Shown: piece by piece, positions 13,690-20,971 of the stretch
Layout of the letters: every line of letters starts with the position of its first letter
How positions within the stretch are numbered: the stretch's first letter is position 1
DNA from: a virus
Length of the DNA stretch: 22,002 bases
Strand: one strand, 5' to 3'
Virus record (IMG/VR): IMGVR_UViG_3300017605_000684
Location: 1-22,002 of that record
Made by a program: the position numbers and the translations under genes
The notes under the pieces: generated by a model
Told to the model about the DNA's origin: nothing
The model's database searches: none
Seen by the model: only the letters and a program-made list of their open reading frames with translations

Positions 13690-14139
13690 ATGGTGGACAA
13701 AGTAAAAGCACTGGAAGCACTAAAACGTCATACACAATATATCAATGATTGTTGGGTATTCACAGGTTCAACTTCAGGACGTGGATACGGACAAGTCAGA
13801 ATAAATAATCGTCTGTATATGGCGCACAGACTCAGCGCACATATACATAAAGATTTTGATTTGAATGATGAGGAACACTTCATACTTCATGCAATAGAGT
13901 GTAAATACAGACAATGCTGGAATCCAGAACATCTACGTGTAGGCACTCAAAAAGATAACATAAAAGACTCAATAGCAGCAGGGACATTTACTGGTCCACA
14001 GAAATCAGCAGAAATGAGGTCGAGAAAAGTAATGTGTAAACGGGGCCATGAATTTAGTCGAGAAAATACATCTTACGCAGCGGGTAAACGTAGGTGTTTA
14101 GCGTGTCATTCGTTGCGGCAGAGGAAATACAATGCCTGA
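13690..14139 (+). CDS. HNH endonuclease (free-standing, homing-type)
   Basis: 149 residues from ATG 13690, chosen because a perfect AAGGAGG lies 5 bases upstream; an in-frame ATG at 13666 precedes that site. Seen: CWVFTGSTSGRGYGQV at 21-36, AHRLSA, and the HNH core with H67, C71, C76, N78, H81 and N90 (CWNPEHLRVGTQKDN). This is the arrangement of phage HNH endonucleases that cut intron-less or intron-containing alleles and spread by gene conversion. A C-terminal CKRGHEF followed by CLAC is a second small zinc finger. It sits between the putative decoration gene and a structural gene, overlapping the latter by 8 bases. Likely a mobile insertion; packaging-related HNH functions exist elsewhere but usually adjoin the terminase. 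Confidence 0.87.
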   Translation: MVDKVKALEALKRHTQYINDCWVFTGSTSGRGYGQVRINNRLYMAHRLSAHIHKDFDLNDEEHFILHAIECKYRQCWNPEHLRVGTQKDNIKDSIAAGTFTGPQKSAEMRSRKVMCKRGHEFSRENTSYAAGKRRCLACHSLRQRKYNA

Positions 14140-14626
14140 CGAACAGACAATAAACAAGAGACTCAGAGACTTCTATGGTATGTCTCCGCTTGATGGCACC
14201 AAAGCCAAATACAGAGTTATCTGGTCTACAGGACTTACTGAGAAGAGGCACGGTGAATTTAACGACTACTATGGGAACATCTTTATCCGTTCCGTTATCG
14301 CTACAAGAGAGGTTCCCAAGTATCCATACGACAAAAATAGATGGGTTCTGGAGCGTTATATCAGAACAGGTGATAATCCTGAACTAGAAGGAACAGACCA
14401 CTACGAACCGATATGGACATTCAAGTCCGCCAATGGCGGATTCCTCCCGCTCAACTGGAAGGCAATTGAGATAATTGTCAATTCGCTGGAGAATCCTCTG
14501 AAGGTGAATCCAGTGGCCGTGCTAGAGGAAGCGGAAAATAAGAAAGATGAAGCGCAGCTAGCGCGTGACATTGACATGTTGGGAGATTTAATGCGTTCTC
14601 CCTATTTCGGTGATTTGGTTGAGTAG
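14132..14626 (+). CDS. Conserved-looking virion-region protein of unknown function
   Basis: 164 residues. Recurrent-looking segments are YRVIWSTGLTEKRHGEFNDY, IRSVIATREVPKYPYDKNRWVLER and PLNWKAIEIIV. I recall similar blocks (WSTGLTEKR, REVPKYPY, RWVLER) in hypothetical proteins beside capsid and adaptor genes of short-tailed metagenomic phages. The C-terminal 40 residues are charged and helical. No catalytic motif, signal or membrane segment is seen. It begins inside the end of the HNH gene (8-base overlap), with GAGGAAATACA ahead of the ATG. It is most likely a structural or assembly protein, but the exact role is unknown. Confidence 0.65.
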   Translation: MPDEQTINKRLRDFYGMSPLDGTKAKYRVIWSTGLTEKRHGEFNDYYGNIFIRSVIATREVPKYPYDKNRWVLERYIRTGDNPELEGTDHYEPIWTFKSANGGFLPLNWKAIEIIVNSLENPLKVNPVAVLEEAENKKDEAQLARDIDMLGDLMRSPYFGDLVE

Positions 14627-14635
14627 GAGACAGAG

Positions 14636-15253
14636 ATGGAAGCAACAGTAATCTCGATTGTGCCGCGTGAAGTGCGGATGATGGCACCGGGACTTACACC
14701 GGATACGTTCATCATCCCACCAGCAGCGGATAAAGACTTTGAAATTCTGCCAGTCAAAGATTCCTTCTTCTACGTCTACAGGCTGGAAGGAGAACAGATT
14801 AGAGTGAATGAGCCGGGGGAACGCGTGGCGCAGAGCATTGTGACTACGTTTCTCGGGGATCAGCTTGGATTGTCTGAGACGGGAATGCCGGGATTGTTTT
14901 GGGTTCCCGGTAAGCATACCAAAGAAGACATCGCGGCCGTGCATGGAAAAGAAATTGCTGCCGCACACACACGTCAGATGGAGTGGTTCCGCACGCTAGT
15001 CAATCTGGCTGATGATTCATGGCAGAAGAATCGTCAGTTAAAGGCTATCTCGGAAACACAGCGTGATGCGGCACGGCGGCTTGGTCTAAAGAAAGAGTGG
15101 CTGGTGAATTACACGCAGACCGTGAACTGCCCCGCATGCGGGACCTCGCTCCCTATTCCGGATGCGACAGTGTGTGCTGCGTGCCGCACGATAATTAATC
15201 CGACGGAACACGCAAAACGTTTTGGCGCTCCGGCTCTTGCTGCTACGAAGTAA
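14636..15253 (+). CDS. Virion-region protein with C-terminal zinc ribbon
   Basis: 205 residues. C165-P-A-C168 and C180-A-A-C183 (CPACGTS and CAACRT) form a clear zinc ribbon near the C-terminus. The N-terminal part (VPREVRMMAPGLTPDTFIIPPA, DSFFYVYRLEGEQIRV) looks beta-rich, and the middle is helical (EWFRTLVNLADDSWQKNRQLKAI). Similar architecture, a beta N-terminus with a CPAC-type ribbon, is found in hypothetical proteins near the capsid of uncultured phages, to my recollection. It lies 6 bases before the adaptor gene and is preceded by TAGGAGACAGAG, an excellent ribosome binding site. A connector-region or assembly role is inferred only from context. Confidence 0.65.
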   Translation: MEATVISIVPREVRMMAPGLTPDTFIIPPAADKDFEILPVKDSFFYVYRLEGEQIRVNEPGERVAQSIVTTFLGDQLGLSETGMPGLFWVPGKHTKEDIAAVHGKEIAAAHTRQMEWFRTLVNLADDSWQKNRQLKAISETQRDAARRLGLKKEWLVNYTQTVNCPACGTSLPIPDATVCAACRTIINPTEHAKRFGAPALAATK

Positions 15254-15259
15254 CGTCCA

Positions 15260-15901
15260 ATGATTGCATCAGAAGTCACCAAGCAAGCGGCTGTCCTTTT
15301 GAATGACCCTGCACAGGTCATTTTCACGGATATTGTTCTGCTTCCTCTGTTATCGAAGGCCAATGAGGAATTGGAGCAGCTTCTTGAAATTAATGAAGTG
15401 CCGCTACAGAAGCAGACTTCTATTGCAATCCCTGTGCTTACTGGCGTTGGAGAAGTAGACCAGCCAGTAGAATTCGTGGAAGCACTTGATTTAAGAGAAC
15501 GCACTATGGGCGGGGATACGTGGGGAGAAGAGATTCGAGAAGTGGATTTCATCGACCCAAACAATAATCTCTCCTCAAACATCAATGAGTGGTGTTATCG
15601 TGACTCGCGCATTCTTGTCAATCCTCCGACCAGTGACAGGGAAGTGTTGCTGAACTTCATCCGGAAACTCACTCCGCTTGATACTGCTGGCGCAAGTGTA
15701 GAGATTTATCAGGCTAAACCGTGGCTTGCTGCAAGGACCGCACAACTAGCAGCACAGAACGTTGGCAACAATCCCACGAAAGCAGACAAATTGCAAGTAG
15801 ACGTAGACAGAATGCAAGATATTCTTATACGTATGCTTGTAAAACGAAATCAGGGCATGGGAGTGCGGAGGAAGCCATACAAGGGCAGAAACAGACCGTA
15901 A
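15260..15901 (+). CDS. Head-tail adaptor (P22 gp4/T7-tail-tube-adaptor-like)
   Basis: 213 residues. The N-terminal helix with MIASEVTKQAAVLLNDPAQVIFTDIVLLPLLSKANEELEQLL, the central beta part and the aromatic NEWCYRDSRILVNPP fit the adaptor family that docks under the portal in podoviruses (P22 gp4 type and relatives). It is followed by helical IYQAKPWLAARTAQLAAQNVG and a basic tail. Such adaptors are frequently about 160-220 residues and precede the nozzle gene, as here. No strong ribosome binding site precedes the ATG at 15260. The assignment rests on position, fold-like pattern and length. Confidence 0.7.
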   Translation: MIASEVTKQAAVLLNDPAQVIFTDIVLLPLLSKANEELEQLLEINEVPLQKQTSIAIPVLTGVGEVDQPVEFVEALDLRERTMGGDTWGEEIREVDFIDPNNNLSSNINEWCYRDSRILVNPPTSDREVLLNFIRKLTPLDTAGASVEIYQAKPWLAARTAQLAAQNVGNNPTKADKLQVDVDRMQDILIRMLVKRNQGMGVRRKPYKGRNRP

Positions 15902-15948
15902 GAGAATCCTGTGCGGCACCCGTCGCACTTCTGAATAAGGAGCAGGAG

Positions 15949-16170
15949 ATGATTTCACGTCCAAACATGTTGGGTATGCTGGCGGACTTGGTAAAGTCGG
16001 GCACACTCATCATTCGCAATCCCGGTGTTCCTGTCGATGGAGCCGCTGGCACTGGTGTTAACCTGTGCGGCACTGGTTCGATGTATATCGACACTACCAA
16101 CGCAAACGTTTACATTAACGGTGGCACCAAGGCAGCTCCAATCTGGAAGCTGATTACTCGGGCTGCGTAA
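15949..16170 (+). CDS. Small Gly-rich beta protein, structural
   Basis: 73 residues from ATG 15949, with AAGGAG six bases upstream. A longer open frame that starts with a GTG at 15721 lies inside the adaptor gene and is not plausible. The sequence ends with GTGSMYIDTTNANVYINGG and APIWKLI, the repeated beta pattern with Y-N-G-W seen in fibre and virion-surface modules. It contains no recognisable domain, and its stop codon abuts the ATG of the nozzle gene. A small structural or decoration protein is the likely role. Confidence 0.62.
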   Translation: MISRPNMLGMLADLVKSGTLIIRNPGVPVDGAAGTGVNLCGTGSMYIDTTNANVYINGGTKAAPIWKLITRAA

Positions 16171-18036
16171 ATGATTGACAATCACACACCAGTCGAACCG
16201 GGTCGATTTGGTGGCATCTATTCGCGGGGGACGTATAACGATAACGTCCCCGGCGACCATTTCATCGACTCGCGCAATACTATCACAACAGGTAGTAATG
16301 AAATCCGCACGCGCACAGGATTCGATGTCTCCATCACAATACCAAATCTAAGAAGAATTAGAAGATATACCAGAGAAGGTGAAGCGACCAGAATCATTGC
16401 ACTCGATAGTGCAGGGAATCTCTTCGATACATCAGTCTCTCTTCTCACACCGATTCTTTCAATACCAGCGATGTTGGACTTTGCACTGGTGGTTGCATAT
16501 AATCGTGCCTACATCAGTCCAAACAATCGCGTAACCGGACTCCCCTCGGAGTTCGTCTATGTGTATGAAGGCTCCGGTTCGTGCAGGAGAGCCGCTGGTC
16601 GCGCACCGACTGCCGGATTCAATGTCGCTATTAGTGCTAACGCAGGACACATAGAAGCAGGAACACACATCTTTTCATGGGCATTTGAAACTGTATCCGG
16701 ATTCGTAACACATCCATCAGAGGGGCAAGCAAAGGTATTCGACGGATTACATCAAGCAGACTTCACAGCTATTCCAATCGGTCCAGCAGGAACAGTGGCT
16801 CGTCGTCTTGTGGCATCTCGTGCTATCCAAACCTTCAACGGAGATTTGGAAGGCTATGAGATGTTCTTTGTTCCTAATGGACGAATCTCTGATAATAGCA
16901 CTACTACACTAAGTGGAGTAGATTTCTACGACGCGGATTTACAATCAAGCGCAGATTACACATACGACCAATTAGAAGAGATACCGGCCTGTCTGTTTCT
17001 TGGAGCATACGGCGAACGTATTGTTTACGGAGCAGAGGCTGCCAACAGAAGCATGATTCGTTTGTCTAATCCTACAGAGCCAGAGAGTGTAAATGAGCTT
17101 GCTGGCTTTATAGTATTGGACCCAAACGAAACAGAAGGACTAAAGGCTTGTGTAGAATTCCGTAGGAATCTTTATGTAACTAAAGGCAATCCGGGTAAGA
17201 CCTATGCTACAACAGATAATACATTCGACCCTTCTACTTGGGATGCTCCTGCTATTGACGGTGGCATTGGCGCTGATTATAATGGTATATCCACCTTCAT
17301 ATCTCCACACTCCGAGGCGGCAGCTATTGCTTTTTTTAGTGCTGACCACTCTGGTCTTTTTATGTTTGACGGGGCTTATCGGGATATACCTCTGACCTAT
17401 AAGATACAGTCACTCTGGGACCGAATCAACAAAGCGAATTTCAACAAACTTGATATCGTAATCAACACTAAAGAAAAGCTCTTCTATATTCTTGCACCAC
17501 TTGATACAGCTACCACACCCAATACTCTATTCGTGGGAGATTACTCAGAGGGACTTGATTCTAAAAACATCATTTGGCATTGGTGGACATTCACAAACAT
17601 CAGTCCTGCCTCCATATTGCTTGACATTGACTTTCTTACCAAGCAAACACATCTGAAAATTGCCGGATATGCTGGTAATGTTTACGTGGACAATCATGCT
17701 ATTTACAATGACAATGGCGATTTCTACGAGAGCTATATCAAATCCGCACTTGCTTCCTTACTTTCCGGATATGTTCATCACTGTTGCGGCGTCCGTCTGC
17801 GTGTTAAGGGTTCTGGTCAGCTTCTCTTGAATCTCTTCGGAGAAGATGATGTTTTGGTGCAAACTCTTAAGACGCATTCTCTCAGTGCCGCTCCGGGTCG
17901 AGAATTCATGTTCGGTGCCAATTTCGTAAATGAGAAGTGCGCGCTTAAATTACGTTGTGCTGGCATCAACGAACACTTTGAGCTTTATAACGCTATACTG
18001 TTCATGCAAGCTGTTTGGGCTACCAGACCTGCGTAG
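16171..18036 (+). CDS. Nozzle/DNA-stabilisation-type tail protein
   Basis: 621 residues. It is long and beta-rich, beginning GRFGGIYSRGTYNDNVPGDHF and continuing with repeated short blades such as RIIALDSAGNLFD, EFVYVYEGSGSCRR, DHSGLFMFDGAYRDI and KLFYILAPLD. This fits the beta-propeller tail nozzle/packaged-DNA stabilisation proteins (P22 gp10/T7 gp12 type) that form the short tail tube below the adaptor. It directly follows the small beta protein (stop TAA, then ATG) and precedes the fibre genes. Length and position fit. Podovirus type is inferred from this gene plus the absence of tape-measure and tube genes. Exact homology needs a profile search. Confidence 0.72.
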   Translation: MIDNHTPVEPGRFGGIYSRGTYNDNVPGDHFIDSRNTITTGSNEIRTRTGFDVSITIPNLRRIRRYTREGEATRIIALDSAGNLFDTSVSLLTPILSIPAMLDFALVVAYNRAYISPNNRVTGLPSEFVYVYEGSGSCRRAAGRAPTAGFNVAISANAGHIEAGTHIFSWAFETVSGFVTHPSEGQAKVFDGLHQADFTAIPIGPAGTVARRLVASRAIQTFNGDLEGYEMFFVPNGRISDNSTTTLSGVDFYDADLQSSADYTYDQLEEIPACLFLGAYGERIVYGAEAANRSMIRLSNPTEPESVNELAGFIVLDPNETEGLKACVEFRRNLYVTKGNPGKTYATTDNTFDPSTWDAPAIDGGIGADYNGISTFISPHSEAAAIAFFSADHSGLFMFDGAYRDIPLTYKIQSLWDRINKANFNKLDIVINTKEKLFYILAPLDTATTPNTLFVGDYSEGLDSKNIIWHWWTFTNISPASILLDIDFLTKQTHLKIAGYAGNVYVDNHAIYNDNGDFYESYIKSALASLLSGYVHHCCGVRLRVKGSGQLLLNLFGEDDVLVQTLKTHSLSAAPGREFMFGANFVNEKCALKLRCAGINEHFELYNAILFMQAVWATRPA

Positions 18037-18045
18037 TAGACGGAG

Positions 18046-19458
18046 ATGGCTAACTCGCAAGCAGATTTTCTCTCACTTGTTCAGCAGACTCGCGTTAAAG
18101 ACAAAGCGACAGCGGATGCACTTGAGAAATTAAATGATAAGCTGAATGAGCTAAATAATATCGTTAATCCACCACCAGACACAGAAGTATCGACAGGGGA
18201 AGTAACTCCCACAGATCCGCCAACAGATGTCATAATAGCTTCTTATTATTTTACAGATACAAATGTCATACTCAATTGGGAACGTAATGGTGAAGAAATT
18301 ATCCTGTATGAAGTGCGTCAAGGCACAGTTTGGGAAACAGCAAGTAAACTCTTTGTAACTGCCAGCACCACAGCAACGTTAAACCCAACGTTAGTAGGGG
18401 CGACTAGCTTTCTTATCAAGGGACTAAATCAATTTGCTATCTATTCTAAGAATGCATGTCGCGTTGATGTTCTAACTCCGCCAATTGGAACACTATCGCT
18501 AAATACGGATGTCATCGGGAACTTTGTAAATATCGATTGGGACTATCCTGTTACCACTTTTCGAATTGCATATTACATCATTACTAAAGACGGCACTATT
18601 ATTGTTGACCAATGCCCCGGCACGTTTTACTCAAGACAGGAGCCAGCCGCAGGAACGTTTACATATGGTGTTACATCAGTAGATATTGGTGGGAATCATA
18701 GCGAAGAAACTACAACAACGCTGGTTGTTAAAGCACCTACAGATTTTGATTTACAAGATACGCGGAAGAGTCAGCTTACTGGCACCAAAGTCAATGCACG
18801 GTTACAGGGTGATAGACTCTATCTGCCTGTTAATACTACAGAGACTTATCAGCAGCATTTTACTACGAGAGGGTGGACATCACCGCAGGCACAGATAAAT
18901 GCTGGCTATCCATTATGGCTATCTCCATTTGTTATCACTGGCTCATACGAAGAGATATTTGATTTTGGTGCAGTAATCAATAATGTCATCGTTAGTCTGT
19001 CGTGGCTCACACAGGTTATCGATGGTGTTTTTACTTACGCGCTTGAAGTCAGCACTTCGGTAGATGGTGTAACATACACAACGCCACCAAACACAACACA
19101 AAGCACATACGTCCCTACTCTGAGATACGTCAAGGTCAAAATTACTTTTACAGGTGACGATGACAAAGCATTAATGACGTTCTACAATCTTATTGTCTCA
19201 CTGAGTGTCAAGAGAGAAAATGATGCAGGATTTGGAACAGCAATAGCCTCTGATACTGTAGGCACATTCGTGCGATTCAATAAAGTATTTGTAGACGTGG
19301 AGGGCATTACTGTTACTCCTGTTAGCGATACAGCAACATTCTCAATCTTTCAGTTCGATGACATACCATACCCATTAGGCTTTTCAGTGCGAATATACGA
19401 TAATGCTGGAGTCCGTATAACAAGAGACTTTCGTTGGAACGCTAGAGGAATCATCTAA
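18046..19458 (+). CDS. Tail fibre-type protein with FN3-like beta domains
   Basis: 470 residues. Residues 1-45 include a coiled coil (KATADALEKLNDKLNELNNIV) that could anchor or trimerise, then a Pro-rich linker (PPPDTEVSTGEVTPTDPP). Two sandwich-like repeats follow, with the FN3-type pattern of N-W near VILNWERNG and VNIDWDYP, then a beta-rich C-terminus (GWTSPQAQINAGYPLWLSP, SLSWLTQVIDGV). FN3-like modules are typical of tail spike or fibre proteins. Overlaps the next gene by one base (TAATG). CGGAGATGG gives a good start. Receptor binding is the likely role; no lyase motif is visible. Confidence 0.7.
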   Translation: MANSQADFLSLVQQTRVKDKATADALEKLNDKLNELNNIVNPPPDTEVSTGEVTPTDPPTDVIIASYYFTDTNVILNWERNGEEIILYEVRQGTVWETASKLFVTASTTATLNPTLVGATSFLIKGLNQFAIYSKNACRVDVLTPPIGTLSLNTDVIGNFVNIDWDYPVTTFRIAYYIITKDGTIIVDQCPGTFYSRQEPAAGTFTYGVTSVDIGGNHSEETTTTLVVKAPTDFDLQDTRKSQLTGTKVNARLQGDRLYLPVNTTETYQQHFTTRGWTSPQAQINAGYPLWLSPFVITGSYEEIFDFGAVINNVIVSLSWLTQVIDGVFTYALEVSTSVDGVTYTTPPNTTQSTYVPTLRYVKVKITFTGDDDKALMTFYNLIVSLSVKRENDAGFGTAIASDTVGTFVRFNKVFVDVEGITVTPVSDTATFSIFQFDDIPYPLGFSVRIYDNAGVRITRDFRWNARGII

Positions 19459-20261
19459 TGGCTGTCGTTCAATACAGCAACGTTTATAGAAGCGGAGCAT
19501 CTAGTGGTTCTCCTGTAACTTCTATTTACGTTTGTGATACTACTGCTGAATTACCTGCTACGGGAACACCAGGAGATTTAGCGTTAACAAAAGATACAGG
19601 CATCGTATATATTTATAACCAGAGCTGGTTTCAACTTATGCGATCGGACGCTAAGTGGCCTTTTACTGGGGATGTAAATATAAAAAAAGCATTTCCTATT
19701 TTATATTTTTCTGCTACTGATGCACCAACAGCAAATCAAAAAATATTTCGATTAACTAATTATCAAGGAGATATGTATATCCAGCCTTGTGATGATGTAG
19801 GAAATTTTCAGCATGAAGCTCTTAAAATTACAAGACAAGGAGATGTAGTAGTTGCTGGTGGCATTTGGGAAGCATCAAGAACAGTAAAATTAGGCTATAT
19901 AATTGATGTTCCTTTTTCATCTGGTGATTTTGTTTGTGATAGAGGAACATTTACTATTGTAGATTATACAAGATATAGTTATAGTTTAGTAGGAAATACT
20001 ATGACTGTATTTTATAATTTTCATGGAACTCTTGCAGGCAGTCCTACTCAGATTTATGTAAGAATACCCGCGGGTGCGATATCACAAGGAAATTTTCAAA
20101 ATACTAATATTATGTATGATTTAGATGGAAAATCCTGGAGAGCTGGTAAAGCTTATACAAATCTTGGATGGGGTTCATTTGTAGTAATTAAAATGGATTT
20201 TGCAGCATTTGCAAATGGTGATTTTTATGCTATAGGCCAGTTCTCGTTTGCTTTAAGTTAA
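19458..20261 (+). CDS. A+T-rich tail appendage/fibre protein
   Basis: 267 residues. The start MAVVQYSNVYRSGASSG and the segment DTGIVYIYNQSWFQL resemble the N-terminal virion-attachment parts of fibres. The C-terminal half is aromatic and beta-rich (SYSLVGNTMTVFYNFHG, GKAYTNLGWGSFVVI), as in receptor-binding tips. Base composition changes sharply here: roughly a third GC by eye, with many AGA, ATA, TTA and AAT codons, lower than neighbouring structural genes. That suggests acquisition from another source, as is common in receptor-binding genes. It starts one base inside the previous stop codon. The specific receptor is unknown. Confidence 0.65.
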   Translation: MAVVQYSNVYRSGASSGSPVTSIYVCDTTAELPATGTPGDLALTKDTGIVYIYNQSWFQLMRSDAKWPFTGDVNIKKAFPILYFSATDAPTANQKIFRLTNYQGDMYIQPCDDVGNFQHEALKITRQGDVVVAGGIWEASRTVKLGYIIDVPFSSGDFVCDRGTFTIVDYTRYSYSLVGNTMTVFYNFHGTLAGSPTQIYVRIPAGAISQGNFQNTNIMYDLDGKSWRAGKAYTNLGWGSFVVIKMDFAAFANGDFYAIGQFSFALS

Positions 20262-20270
20262 TTGGCCTAT
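20232..20270. repeat. Inverted repeat across the end of the appendage gene
   Basis: ATAGGCCA (20232-20239) and TGGCCTAT (20263-20270) are exact reverse complements separated by 23 bases. The second copy lies just past the stop codon. No T-run follows, so it is not a canonical terminator; it could stabilise the mRNA end or mark a recombination boundary. Next comes AAAAGGAG for the following gene. Confidence 0.35.
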
Positions 20271-20295
20271 TCTACTGTATTAAAAGGAGTCTATC

Positions 20296-20556
20296 ATGCC
20301 CGGTCAATCAGTTACAATGCAGGACTTGAACTTCAAGTCTGGCGAAATCACTTCATGGCTGAATGAATACTTCAATCAGGCTATGGAAATTAAGCAGTAT
20401 TTCGACATCGTAGGTAAAGCCGGACTGGTAGCCCTTGGATTTACTGATACTGATGCTGATATTCTTATCAGTGCTTTCAATGACTTAGAGACTGCGAAGG
20501 CATCATTTGATGCCAGTCCATTTGTCAAGCAAGTCTACGGTCTGGGCATCAGGTAA
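20296..20556 (+). CDS. Small unrecognised tail-region protein
   Basis: 86 residues, mostly helical (MQDLNFKSGEITSWLNEYF, QAMEIKQYFDIVG, DADILISAFNDLETAKA), ending VYGLGIR. A strong AAAAGGAG lies upstream of the ATG. I cannot name a family, though proteins of this length and helical type recur among tail genes of short-tailed phages. It is the first of three small genes between two fibre genes, so it could be an assembly helper or minor virion protein. Confidence 0.6.
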   Translation: MPGQSVTMQDLNFKSGEITSWLNEYFNQAMEIKQYFDIVGKAGLVALGFTDTDADILISAFNDLETAKASFDASPFVKQVYGLGIR

Positions 20557-20561
20557 GTGAG

Positions 20562-20798
20562 ATGGTTATTACAAAAACAAAAGAAGTCATCATCATTGTG
20601 ATGAACAACGAAGAACTTAATGCTGTGGATTACTTCATTAAACAGCGCGGGATTGCTATTCTGGACGAATACTTTGGGCACTTTTTTCAGACCCGTATCG
20701 ATACTGCGGCTCTTGAGCAGAAGACGGATGTGATGAGAGTGTTCAATTCACTGACACCAGAACAGCAGGCTGCGTTTCTCACACAGGGTCAGCTATGA
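20562..20798 (+). CDS. Small unrecognised protein, possible coupling partner of the next gene
   Basis: 78 residues. Hydrophobic start (TKEVIIIVMNNEELN) followed by helices (AVDYFIKQRGIAILDEYFGHFF, LTPEQQAAFLTQG). No clear signal peptide or membrane span. AGGTAAGTGAG precedes the ATG; an in-frame ATG 13 codons later (20601) is an alternative. Its end overlaps the next gene by ATGA. Function unknown. Confidence 0.58.
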   Translation: MVITKTKEVIIIVMNNEELNAVDYFIKQRGIAILDEYFGHFFQTRIDTAALEQKTDVMRVFNSLTPEQQAAFLTQGQL

Positions 20799-20971
20799 TT
20801 TATGGTTACGACGAGACAGGTCTGACTTTGATTATTGGTAGGATGGCTATCGCCAATAGTCGTTTGTCAGAGGAAATTCTGATGCGAGATGCCAAGATAG
20901 CCAATTTAGAAAAACGTCTAGAAGAAGTAACGTCACTAATAGAAGAAGAAAAAGAGCATACAAATGGCTGA
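20795..20971 (+). CDS. 58-residue coiled-coil protein
   Basis: ATG at 20795 overlaps the previous stop (ATGA) and the frame runs 58 residues to TGA at 20969-20971. After a short start (MIYGYDETGLTLIIGRMA) it is a charged helix with repeating leucine/isoleucine spacing (LSEEILMRDAKIANLEKRL, then EEVTSLIEEEKE), a probable coiled coil. It overlaps the following fibre gene by 8 bases (ATGGCTGA). Such small coiled-coil proteins may be spanin-like, chaperones or fibre partners; nothing here decides which. Confidence 0.55.
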   Translation: MIYGYDETGLTLIIGRMAIANSRLSEEILMRDAKIANLEKRLEEVTSLIEEEKEHTNG

